In this document: one piece after another, positions 50,365 to 58,186 of the stretch
Layout: the number at the start of each line of letters is the position of its first letter
Numbering within the stretch: the stretch's first letter is position 1
Origin: Streptomyces resistomycificus
GTDB lineage: Bacteria; Actinomycetota; Actinomycetes; Streptomycetales; Streptomycetaceae
DNA length: 64,000 nucleotides
NCBI RefSeq assembly: GCF_001514265.1
Contig: NZ_KQ949000.1
Span: forward strand, 1-64,000
Reading direction: 5' to 3'
Made by a program: the position numbers and the translations under genes
The notes under the pieces: generated by a model
What the model was told of the DNA's origin: nothing
The model's input: the letters and a program-made list of their open reading frames with translations, nothing else
Database searches by the model: none

Positions 50365-51384
50365 GTGACTGAGACCGACCTGATGCGGTTGCCCGACATG
50401 CCGCTGCACGATCCGTTCATCGTCGCCGACGACCCGACCCGCACCTATTACCTCTACACGTCCAACGACCCGTCCGTGTCAGGCACGGACGGCGTCGGCA
50501 CGATGGTCTACCGCAGCCGCGACCTGCGCGACTGGACGCGCCCCGTCGTGGTCTTCCTGGCCGCCGAGCAGAAGGACATCTGGGCGACCGACGGCGGATG
50601 GGCGCCCGAGGTCCACGCCTGGGACGGCAGGTACTACCTGTTCACCACGCTGCACAACCAGGACAAGCCGCTTCCCGTAGGGCCGCCCGACCAATGGGGC
50701 TCACCCTTCCAGCTGCCGAACCACATGCGCGGCACGATCACCGCCGTGTCGGACTCACTGCTGGGCCCCTTCACCGTCGTCGACGGGTCGCGCCCGACAC
50801 CTCCCGGGCATCTCATGACCCTCGACGGAACGCTCTACGTCGACCCGTCCGGGCAGCCCTGGATGGTGTACGCGCACGAGTGGCTCCAGACCGTCGACGG
50901 AACCATGGAAGCGATCCGGTTGGCCCCGGACCTGTGCCGGACGATCGGCGATCCGGTCTTCCTGTTCAAGGCCTCGGACGCGTCCTGGATCAGTGAGCGG
51001 ATCCCCGGCGGTGTCCCCAACCAGCTCCCGCCCTATGTCACCGACGGCCCACAGCTGTACCGCACGCCCGACGGGTCCCTGCTCATGCTGTGGTCGACGT
51101 ACGAGAAGAACGTGGCCGGGCAGGGCACCGCCCTCAGCGGCAACTACGTGCAGACCTACGCCGTGTCGCCGTCCGGCGACATCGCCGGGCCCTGGCGACA
51201 GCACCGCCCCCTGGTCCGCGACGACAGCGGTCACGGCATGCTGTTCCGCACCTTCGACGGCCGGCTGATGATGATTCTCCACCGCCCCTTCGACGATGCC
51301 CGGGGGAAGCTCTACGAGGTGGAGCTCGACGGCCATGAGCTACGACTGCTCCACCAGTGCACCGACCTCGACGGCGGCGGCTGA
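50365..51384 (+). CDS. Glycoside hydrolase family 43-type protein
   Basis: A protein of about 339 aa with a five-bladed propeller pattern: MPLHDPFIVADDPTRTYYLY (catalytic Asp in DPF), IWATDGGWAPEVHAWDGRYY (second acidic site), SLLGPFTVVDGS, and YVTDGPQLYRTPDGSLLMLW (acid near the third Asp/Glu). GH43 enzymes cut arabinose or xylose units. No signal peptide is visible, so it should act inside the cell on oligosaccharides. The GTG at 50365 fits a leaderless start; another GTG is at 50359. No sugar-uptake gene adjoins. Confidence 0.83.
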   Translation: MTETDLMRLPDMPLHDPFIVADDPTRTYYLYTSNDPSVSGTDGVGTMVYRSRDLRDWTRPVVVFLAAEQKDIWATDGGWAPEVHAWDGRYYLFTTLHNQDKPLPVGPPDQWGSPFQLPNHMRGTITAVSDSLLGPFTVVDGSRPTPPGHLMTLDGTLYVDPSGQPWMVYAHEWLQTVDGTMEAIRLAPDLCRTIGDPVFLFKASDASWISERIPGGVPNQLPPYVTDGPQLYRTPDGSLLMLWSTYEKNVAGQGTALSGNYVQTYAVSPSGDIAGPWRQHRPLVRDDSGHGMLFRTFDGRLMMILHRPFDDARGKLYEVELDGHELRLLHQCTDLDGGG

Positions 51385-51595
51385 CACGTCCCGGGTGACG
51401 GACGCCGAAGGTCGGGCCGCTCACGTGTCGCACGGGCGGGGACCCGGTCGGCAGCATGCGGGTGCTCGCCGACGCGACGCGGCCCGGCCGTGGCCGCAGG
51501 ATGAAGAGGTCGTGCCCCGCGCGCGGGCACGAGCCTGTCTGCCTCCTGTCGGACACCGTCGCAGCGTCCCACCTCCCCGGAACGGAAGCCGCCTC

Positions 51596-52069
51596 ATGCA
51601 GACCTTTCTGCCCCACCCCGACTTCCGGCAGTCGGCGCTCGTCCTCGACCGGCGCCGACTGGGCAAGCAGCGGGTGGAGGCGCTCCAGGTGCTGCGCGGC
51701 CTGACGGTTCCCGGGTACGGATGGCGGCGGCACCCGGCGGTGACCATGTGGACCGGGTACGAGGAGGCACTCGTCCGCTACGGGCTGGAGATCTGCCGGG
51801 TATGGCGGGAACTCGGCCACCAGGACAGCTGCGCCGCCACTCTGGTGGCCGACTTCGCCGCGTACCACCCCAGTACTCCACTGAGGAGCCAGGCGGACCT
51901 GGGGACGGCCCACGAGCTGCCGCCGTGGCTCGGTGACGACGCCTTCCACCGCAGCCACCAGTCGGCACTCGTACGCAAGGACCCGGACACCTACGGAGCC
52001 CGCTTTCCGGGCGTTCCCGACGACCTGCCGTACGTGTGGCCGGCCTCCGACCGGCAACGCACCGACTGA
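51596..52069 (+). CDS. Pyrimidine-dimer DNA glycosylase-like protein (MSMEG_6728 type)
   Basis: A protein of about 157 aa. MQTFLPHPDFRQSALVLDRR, then RLGKQRVEALQVLRGLT, then HPAVTMWTGYEEALVRYGL is the pattern of the small MSMEG_6728-type proteins related to the endonuclease V/pyrimidine-dimer glycosylase family. A late block AFHRSHQSALVRKDP fits. The family suggests DNA-repair activity, but these actinobacterial members are untested. The ATG follows GGAAG. I looked for a damage-type promoter and found none. Confidence 0.8.
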   Translation: MQTFLPHPDFRQSALVLDRRRLGKQRVEALQVLRGLTVPGYGWRRHPAVTMWTGYEEALVRYGLEICRVWRELGHQDSCAATLVADFAAYHPSTPLRSQADLGTAHELPPWLGDDAFHRSHQSALVRKDPDTYGARFPGVPDDLPYVWPASDRQRTD

Positions 52070-52285
52070 ACCCGACAGCCGTCCGGCACATTACTCAACC
52101 GTAACCTTCCGAGCGCTACCGCCGGTAACATCTGCGCCACTACCGTACTGACATTCCGTCTAAGAGTGGCGGCGGAGCAGCGGTTGAGGGACCGGCCGCC
52201 TCCGTGCGCCCACGCCTGCCCCATCGGACCGTCAACCGCCCGAGCCGCACGCGAAGCTCGGCCTCCTTCCTCTCGGAGGTCTGTC

Positions 52286-53620
52286 ATGCCCACGCCCAGT
52301 CGTCCCGCCCGCATCACGGCCGCGGCCGTCACCGCCGCCGCCTGCCTCGGTGCCTCGGCCCTCCCGGCCGCCGCGACCCCCTCCGACGACGCCGTCATCT
52401 CCCGCGGTGTCACCATCCCCACGTTCTACAGCCCGCCCTCCGCCCTGCCGCAGGCCAACGGAGCTCTCGTCCGCACCGAGCCGCTCCCGCTCGCGCTGAG
52501 CCTGCCGGGCGTCGACGGCCCACTCCCCGGCACGGCCACCCGTCTGATGTACAAGTCCACCGACTCCAACGGCCTTCCCGTGGCGGTGACCGGCGCCTAC
52601 ATCGAACCGTCCGCCGCCTGGGAAGGCGCCGGCGCTCGACCACTGGTCGCCGTCGCACCCGGCACCATGGGACAGGGCGACCAGTGCGCCGCGTCGCTCG
52701 GCCTCGAGAACCCCCTCCGGTTCAACGGGCAGACCATTTCGGTCGGTTACGAGGATCTGGCCGTCTACCGCCTCCTCGCCAAGGGCATCGCCGTCGTGGT
52801 CACCGACTACGCCGGCCTCGGCGCCACGGACCGACTGCACACCTATGTCAACCGGGTCGACGAGGCTCATGCCGTGCTCGACGCCGTCCGCGCGGCCCGT
52901 TCCGTGAGCGGTGCCTCGATCACCTCGGCGTCACGCGTGGCACTGTTCGGCTACAGCCAGGGCGGTGGCGCCACCGCTGCGGCGGCCGAGCTCCAGGCCA
53001 CGTACGCGCCCGACGTCACCCTCGCCGGTACGTACTCGGGGGCACCGCCCGCCAACCTGACGGAAGTCACCCAGGCCATCGACGGAAGCGACCTCGCCGG
53101 AGCGCTGGGCTGGTCCGTGAACGGGTTCCTGCAGACCGACCCGTCCCTCAAGCCGATCGCCGACGCCCACCTCAACGCGGCCGGCCGTGCGGCGCTCGGC
53201 GACCTGTCCACCATGTGCGTCGGGGACGCGCTGTTCGCCTACAACTCCGCACGCAGCACGGCCTGGACCACCGACGGCAGGTCCATCAGTGACGTCATCG
53301 CGTCCGAACCCGCCCTGCGGGCGTTCCTCGCCGAGCAGCGCATCGGCACGCTGCGGCCGTCCGGCCCCGTCCGGCTGGCGACCGGCACCAGTGACAACCT
53401 CGTACCCCACGCACAGGCCCGCCAACTCGCCGTCGACTGGTGCCGCAAGGGCGCCGACGTCACGTACAAACCCGTGATCCTGCCCGACCTGGGCCGCTCA
53501 CTGATCAACCACTTCACGCCCTTGCTCACCGACCAGGGCGAGGCCATCTCCTGGCTCACCGACCGCCTCAACGGGGAACCGGCAACATCCAACTGCGCCA
53601 CCCTGCCGCTGCGGCCCTGA
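52286..53620 (+). CDS. Secreted lipase, LIP/secretory type
   Basis: An exported alpha/beta-hydrolase of about 444 aa. A signal peptide (ITAAAVTAAACLGASALPAA) precedes ALSLPGVDGPLPGTATRLMY, GIAVVVTDYAGLGATD (oxyanion side) and the nucleophile elbow LFGYSQGGGATAA. The late Asp (ATGTSDNLVPHAQAR) and His (SLINHFTPL) complete a triad. Conserved Cys residues suit disulfides outside the cell. GGAGG lies 6 bases before the ATG. It resembles fungal-type secretory lipases found in many Streptomyces. Confidence 0.88.
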   Translation: MPTPSRPARITAAAVTAAACLGASALPAAATPSDDAVISRGVTIPTFYSPPSALPQANGALVRTEPLPLALSLPGVDGPLPGTATRLMYKSTDSNGLPVAVTGAYIEPSAAWEGAGARPLVAVAPGTMGQGDQCAASLGLENPLRFNGQTISVGYEDLAVYRLLAKGIAVVVTDYAGLGATDRLHTYVNRVDEAHAVLDAVRAARSVSGASITSASRVALFGYSQGGGATAAAAELQATYAPDVTLAGTYSGAPPANLTEVTQAIDGSDLAGALGWSVNGFLQTDPSLKPIADAHLNAAGRAALGDLSTMCVGDALFAYNSARSTAWTTDGRSISDVIASEPALRAFLAEQRIGTLRPSGPVRLATGTSDNLVPHAQARQLAVDWCRKGADVTYKPVILPDLGRSLINHFTPLLTDQGEAISWLTDRLNGEPATSNCATLPLRP

Positions 53621-53685
53621 CACGCGTCACGTTCAGGTGCACGGGAGCAGCGTCCGGCCGCCGTCTGCAAACTCCTGGTCGTCGC

Positions 53686-55446
53686 TCAGCCGTCCGCGGC
53701 CATCACCCGGGTCACCTTGCCGTCGGGGTCGGCCTCCAGGTAGCCGGCCTCGTTGTACTTGTTCGTCAGGTAGACGGCCATCCCGGCCGGGGTGTCGAAG
53801 ACGTCGTTGGGTGATCTCAGCAACAGGTAGCGGAGTTCCGGATCGTCGACCTTGAGCTTCCTGTTCGCCTCGTCGAGCAGCGCCGGGACCTTGTCCCAGT
53901 CGAAGCCGTCGAGACTGACGGGCTTGTTGCCGCCGGACAGGCTGCCCGCGATGCCGCTCTCCTGGACGCCCTGTCCGGGGCGGTAGGTGTAGGAGTCGTA
54001 CCGGGTCTTGCTGCCGTTGACCATCAGCCGGGCCATGACGTACTCCGGGTAGACGGAGAAGTCGCCGAACATGTTCCGGCCGGTCTCCTTCTCGAACGCC
54101 TTGATGGCGGTGCGGATGCCGTCCGGGGTGAGCATGTCGGTGGACTCCGAGTCGGACTCCGAGTCCGAGTCCGAGTCCGAGTCCGGCGACTGTTCAGCGG
54201 CCGGGGCGGCGGCGGTCGGCGAGGTGGACGTCTTCGGGGCCGACGTGGAGGGCGAGGCGCCCGCGTCCGAGTCGCCCGTGTCGCCCCCGGGGGGCAGCAG
54301 CCACCACACCAGGGCCAGGGTGCCGGCCAGTGCGGCCCCCGAGGCGCTCAGCAGGACCGTCCGACGGGGGTTGCGCCGGCGCCCTGCTCGCACGGGGGCG
54401 GTCACGGGCTGGTGCACGGCGAGTCCCGGCCCGGGGTAGGCGAGCGGCGGCCCGAACCCGGCCGCGGGGGCCGGCCGTGCCGGATCGGCCGTACCGGGGA
54501 TGCCGGGGATGCCGGGGTCGGCGTGCGTCACCGCGGCCGAGGCGGGTGGCGGGTTCAGTGGGTAGGAGGTGGGCTCGCGCGGTACCTGCGGGCCGGTCCA
54601 CCCCGACTCGGCCTCGGCCAGCTTTCGGTCCAGCACCTCGGCGGACGGCCGCGCCGACGGGTCCCGTACGAGCACGCTCATCAGGACGTCCCGCAGGACG
54701 CCGGCCCGCACCGGCGGCGGCACGTCGTCGTAGAGGACGGCGGCGAGGGTCGCGAGAGTGCTGCCCCGGCGCAGTGGGTGCTCGCCCTCCACGGCGGTGT
54801 ACAGCATCATCGCCAGCGACCAGAGGTCGGAGGCGGATCCGCCCTCCTGCCCCGAGACACGCTCCGGCGCCATGAAGTCGGGCGTTCCGATGACGGACCC
54901 GGTGGCGGTGAGGCCGGTGGTCTCGCGGATCGCGGCGATGCCGAAGTCGGTGAGGACGGGACGACCGTCGGGGCGCAGCAGGACGTTGGCGGGCTTGACG
55001 TCCCGGTGCTGGATACCGGCGTCGTGCGCGGCGACGAGCGCGGCCAGCACGCCCCGGCCGATCCGGGCCGCCTGGACCGGCGGCATCGGCCCCCGGGCCA
55101 GCTGGTCGGCCAGCGAGCCGCCGCTGACCAACTCCATCACGATCCACGGGTACGTGGCGTCGCCGCCGTCGACGATGTGGTGAATGGTGACGACGTTCGG
55201 ATGGTCGATGCGGGCCAGGGCCCTGGCTTCGCGCAGCACCCTCTCGCGCAGCATCCGCGCGCCTTCGGGGTCGTATTCGGCGAGGTCCCGGTCGGGCGGG
55301 CGGACCTCCTTGACCGCCACCATCCGGTGCAGCACCAGGTCCCTGGCCCGCCAGACCGTGCCCATCCCACCGCCACCGAGGCGGGCCTCCAACTCGAAGC
55401 GCCCGTCGACGACCCGTCGCCCGGTGCCTCTGTCTGCCTCACTCAT
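53686..55446 (-). CDS. Membrane Ser/Thr protein kinase with Ser-Asp-rich linker
   Basis: Eukaryote-type kinase of about 586 aa. The domain has EARLGGGGMGTVWRARD, VAVKEVRP (Lys), HRDVKPAN, VLTDFGIAA and GTPDFMAPERV. A Pro-rich linker leads to one membrane segment near residue 375 (LLSASGAALAGTLALVWWLL). Outside comes a Ser/Thr/Ala linker with a DSDSDSDSESDSEST run (in-frame hexamer repeat near 54147-54185), then a beta-rich domain of about 150 residues. No PASTA repeats. The ATG at 55446 has no strong ribosome site. Confidence 0.9.
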   Translation of the reverse strand: MSEADRGTGRRVVDGRFELEARLGGGGMGTVWRARDLVLHRMVAVKEVRPPDRDLAEYDPEGARMLRERVLREARALARIDHPNVVTIHHIVDGGDATYPWIVMELVSGGSLADQLARGPMPPVQAARIGRGVLAALVAAHDAGIQHRDVKPANVLLRPDGRPVLTDFGIAAIRETTGLTATGSVIGTPDFMAPERVSGQEGGSASDLWSLAMMLYTAVEGEHPLRRGSTLATLAAVLYDDVPPPVRAGVLRDVLMSVLVRDPSARPSAEVLDRKLAEAESGWTGPQVPREPTSYPLNPPPASAAVTHADPGIPGIPGTADPARPAPAAGFGPPLAYPGPGLAVHQPVTAPVRAGRRRNPRRTVLLSASGAALAGTLALVWWLLPPGGDTGDSDAGASPSTSAPKTSTSPTAAAPAAEQSPDSDSDSDSESDSESTDMLTPDGIRTAIKAFEKETGRNMFGDFSVYPEYVMARLMVNGSKTRYDSYTYRPGQGVQESGIAGSLSGGNKPVSLDGFDWDKVPALLDEANRKLKVDDPELRYLLLRSPNDVFDTPAGMAVYLTNKYNEAGYLEADPDGKVTRVMAADG

Positions 55447-55621
55447 GTGCGGGAGCTTAGTGGCCGCCGCCGACACCGTTCACGGCCCCTGGACGGCCCT
55501 GCGACGGCCCCGGGCGGGCGGGCTTGGGCCGTGGGACGACGGCCACGGCCCGCCTCATGGCCGACGTGCGGCCAACTCGGTTGCACAGCACATGGGTTGG
55601 ACCGGGCGCGCAGGACACCAC

Positions 55622-56107
55622 TCAGGTTCCGTCCACCTGGCCGTCCGGGGGCAGGAGTGCTTGTACGTCATCCATCGTGGTGCCATCAGGTCTCCGCCCG
55701 AACGCGGCCGCGAGGACGGCGGGGAGGTCGGCCTCCGGGACGGCGGAGCGCACCTCCGCCAGGACACGGGGGAACTCGTCGTCACCAATGACGCCCAGAT
55801 ACTCCTGGCGCAGCCCGTGAATGACCTCGACGAGCTCGGGTCGCAGCCGCATCCAGGCGCGGGACGTGCGGATCTCCTCCTCGACCAGGTCCATGAACCA
55901 ACGCATGACCCTGTACGGAACGTCCAGGTGCCGTCCGCGAGGGTCGAAGCACACCGTCGGTTCCCGCGTCGGATCCTCGTCGGGGACGATCGCGGTCACG
56001 AGGGCGCGTTGACCGTCGACGACGTCCAACTCCACGTACCAGGCGTCGTCGGGACCGGAGTACAGCGTGGTGACCGTGTAGTCACCGTCGGGAGACGGGG
56101 TGAGCAC
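55622..56107 (-). CDS. Conserved protein of unknown function, 161 aa
   Basis: An acidic soluble protein. It opens with MLTPSPDGDYTVTTLYSGPD, then AWYVELDVVDGQRALVTAIV, then VPYRVMRWFMDLVEEEIRTS. The start is GTG. It looks like a compact alpha-beta protein of the immunity- or barstar-like size, but I do not recognise a domain. Its partner would be expected next door if it were an immunity protein, and the neighbouring genes do not offer a toxin. Left as unknown. Confidence 0.65.
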   Translation of the reverse strand: MLTPSPDGDYTVTTLYSGPDDAWYVELDVVDGQRALVTAIVPDEDPTREPTVCFDPRGRHLDVPYRVMRWFMDLVEEEIRTSRAWMRLRPELVEVIHGLRQEYLGVIGDDEFPRVLAEVRSAVPEADLPAVLAAAFGRRPDGTTMDDVQALLPPDGQVDGT

Positions 56108-56303
56108 GGCGCCATGTTGTCAGACGGTCCCGGCACACGAACGGTGCACAGTCATGCTCGACGAGAACAATTAGCTCCGGATGTCCGTACTATCACTACG
56201 TCAAGGGTTGTGTTTTGGACATCCCTGCTGCCCGCAGGTACCAGCGCGGAAGGGCAGACACATGTGCGTGCCCTTCAAGCCCGCCGTGAACCGAGGAGAG
56301 GTC

Positions 56304-56948
56304 GTGCGTCCCATGTCCGAGAACGCTGTCGCCACCGAACTGACATCGCAGTACACCGCCCAAGTCACCGCAGACCTCGAACGCAACGCCAAGGAGCAAG
56401 AGCGTATCGGCGGCGAAATCGCCGCGCTGCAGGAGCAGTTGGCGGCACTCCAGCGTGACCACACCGTGCTCGTCAGCATCCGGGATGCGATCGGCACGGC
56501 GCCGGCTCCCGCGGAGCCCGCGGCCCCCGCGAAGGCCGTCACGGTGCCCGCCGCCCGCAAGAAGTCAACGAGCCAGTCCGGCGGAAAGCAGGCGCGGGCC
56601 AAGAAGTCCGCTCCCGCGCCCCGTCGCGGCAGCACCAAGAAGCCGGCGGCCAAGAAGTCCGAAAACAAGGCAGAGAACGCGTCAACGGCCCAGCCGACGC
56701 TGGTCGACCTGGTCCGCCGCCATCTCGGCGAGCAGAGCGAACCTCGCTCGGCGGCGGAGATCTGCACAGCGCTCGGCCAGGCCCACCCCGACCGCACCAT
56801 CAAGGCGACCGTCGTACGCACCACCCTCGAAGGGCTGGTCGCCAGGAACCAGGCCCATCGCAGCAAGCAGGGCTCTTCCGTCTTCTACAACGCCCCTGAC
56901 GCGTCGGAACAGGCCACCAAGCCCCAGGCCGAGAAGCAGACTGCGTGA
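56304..56948 (+). CDS. Histone-H1-like winged-helix protein with coiled coil
   Basis: A protein of about 214 aa in three parts: an N-terminal coiled coil (about residues 20-55, NAKEQERIGGEIAALQEQLA), a Lys/Ala/Pro-rich linker like histone H1 tails (about 80-130, KSAPAPRRGSTKKPAAKKSE), and a C-terminal winged helix (about 135-205, DLVRRHLGEQSEPRSAAEIC, then VVRTTLEGLVARNQAHRSKQ). The GTG at 56304 follows GGAGAGG. It likely binds DNA without sequence choice, as a nucleoid-type or regulatory protein. Similar proteins occur in Streptomyces but I know of no studied one. Confidence 0.8.
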   Translation: MRPMSENAVATELTSQYTAQVTADLERNAKEQERIGGEIAALQEQLAALQRDHTVLVSIRDAIGTAPAPAEPAAPAKAVTVPAARKKSTSQSGGKQARAKKSAPAPRRGSTKKPAAKKSENKAENASTAQPTLVDLVRRHLGEQSEPRSAAEICTALGQAHPDRTIKATVVRTTLEGLVARNQAHRSKQGSSVFYNAPDASEQATKPQAEKQTA

Positions 56949-57189
56949 GCCGACGCCTGGCACTCTGAGCGGTGGCCGTGGGGCGTTCCTGCTCTCCGGG
57001 CAGGCACGAACGCGCAACGGCCACACAGGGCCCTGCCATCGACGTGTCGGGGACTGCCGTCGACGTGTCGGAACCGCCGTCGAAAAACTCGGCTGCGGGT
57101 AACACCGGCGCACCTCTAGGCTGCCGATTCGAGGGCCGGTAAGGCGCCCTGTCGACAGCGATCGGTCACCGGATCGGAGATGCGCAGGG

Positions 57190-57912
57190 ATGACGTGTCA
57201 ACTGTTCGCGGTCTGCTTCAACGCGAACCAACCGCTGACTCTCGCGGGGTTCTGGTCCGGGTTCCTGGAGTGGGAGTTGGTCGACGATCCGCGCGACGGT
57301 GTCACACTCCTGCCCCGTGATGACACCGGGTTCCGGCTCCGTTTCCTGCCGAGTCAGGATCGGAAGGCCGGCCAGAACCGAGTGCACTTCGACCTGACGA
57401 GCACCTCTCTGGAGGACCAGCAGCAGACGGTGGCCAGGGCGCTGGAGCTCGGCGCACGGCACATCGACGTCGGCCAGCGCCCGGAAGAGGGCCACGTGGT
57501 GCTCGCCGACCCCGAGGGCAACGAGTTCTGCGTCATCGAGCCGGGCAACAAGTTCCTCGCCGACTGCGGGTTCGTCGGAGCGCTGGCCTGCGACGGTTCG
57601 CAGGAGGTCGGGTACTTCTGGAGCCGGGCGCTGGGGTGGCCGCTGGTCTGGGATCAGGACCAGGAGACCGCGATCCGCTCGCCGCACGGCGGTCCGAAGT
57701 TCACGTGGGGCGGCCCGCCCGTGGCGCCGAAGACCGGCGGCAACCGGCTGTACTTCGACGTCGCTCCGCCTGTCCACGGTGACCGGGACACGGAGGTCGA
57801 CCGTCTGCTCTCCCTCGGGGCGACTCGAATCGACACCGGCGGGGGCGAGACCCGCTCGGTGATGATGGCCGACCCCGACGACAACGAGTTCTCCGTGTCG
57901 GCGCCCCGGTAG
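57190..57912 (+). CDS. Two-domain VOC (glyoxalase-like) protein
   Basis: A protein of about 240 aa made of two VOC modules: CFNANQPLTLAGFWSGFLEW with HFDLTSTSLEDQQ and VVLADPEGNEFCVIEP, then ALACDGSQEVGYFWSRALGW with YFDVAPPV and MMADPDDNEFSVSAP. The PEGNEFCVIEP form is typical of glyoxalase-like proteins of Streptomyces. The ligand is unknown; such proteins often bind small aromatic compounds or antibiotics. It stands alone. Confidence 0.87.
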   Translation: MTCQLFAVCFNANQPLTLAGFWSGFLEWELVDDPRDGVTLLPRDDTGFRLRFLPSQDRKAGQNRVHFDLTSTSLEDQQQTVARALELGARHIDVGQRPEEGHVVLADPEGNEFCVIEPGNKFLADCGFVGALACDGSQEVGYFWSRALGWPLVWDQDQETAIRSPHGGPKFTWGGPPVAPKTGGNRLYFDVAPPVHGDRDTEVDRLLSLGATRIDTGGGETRSVMMADPDDNEFSVSAPR

Positions 57913-58186
57913 CGGAGACGGCCCTCGCGGGAGGCGGCCGGCGCAGGGCGGTGTCATTGACGTGGCTCGGGTGTACCCGGCCCGTGTCAGCGACGGCGGG
58001 GGCCAAGTACAGCACCGACCGACAGACGGCACCCTGCCCCGCGGGCGGGCCCTGCGTTGTGCGGCCGGCCTGCCCACCGGGAGGTCGAAGCGTGACATGC
58101 GCGAAGGCGAAGTCACCGGCGTGGCAGGCCGGTTGGAGCGCACCGGCGCCACACCGGCGCCGGGAAGCCCGCCACGCCGGGCCGGG

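Noticed and set aside
51500..51595. Damage-type promoter before the pyrimidine-dimer-glycosylase-like gene
   Set aside because: CTGTCGGAC near 51547 resembles the first half of the motif, but the second half lacks a TAnnnT at the right distance.
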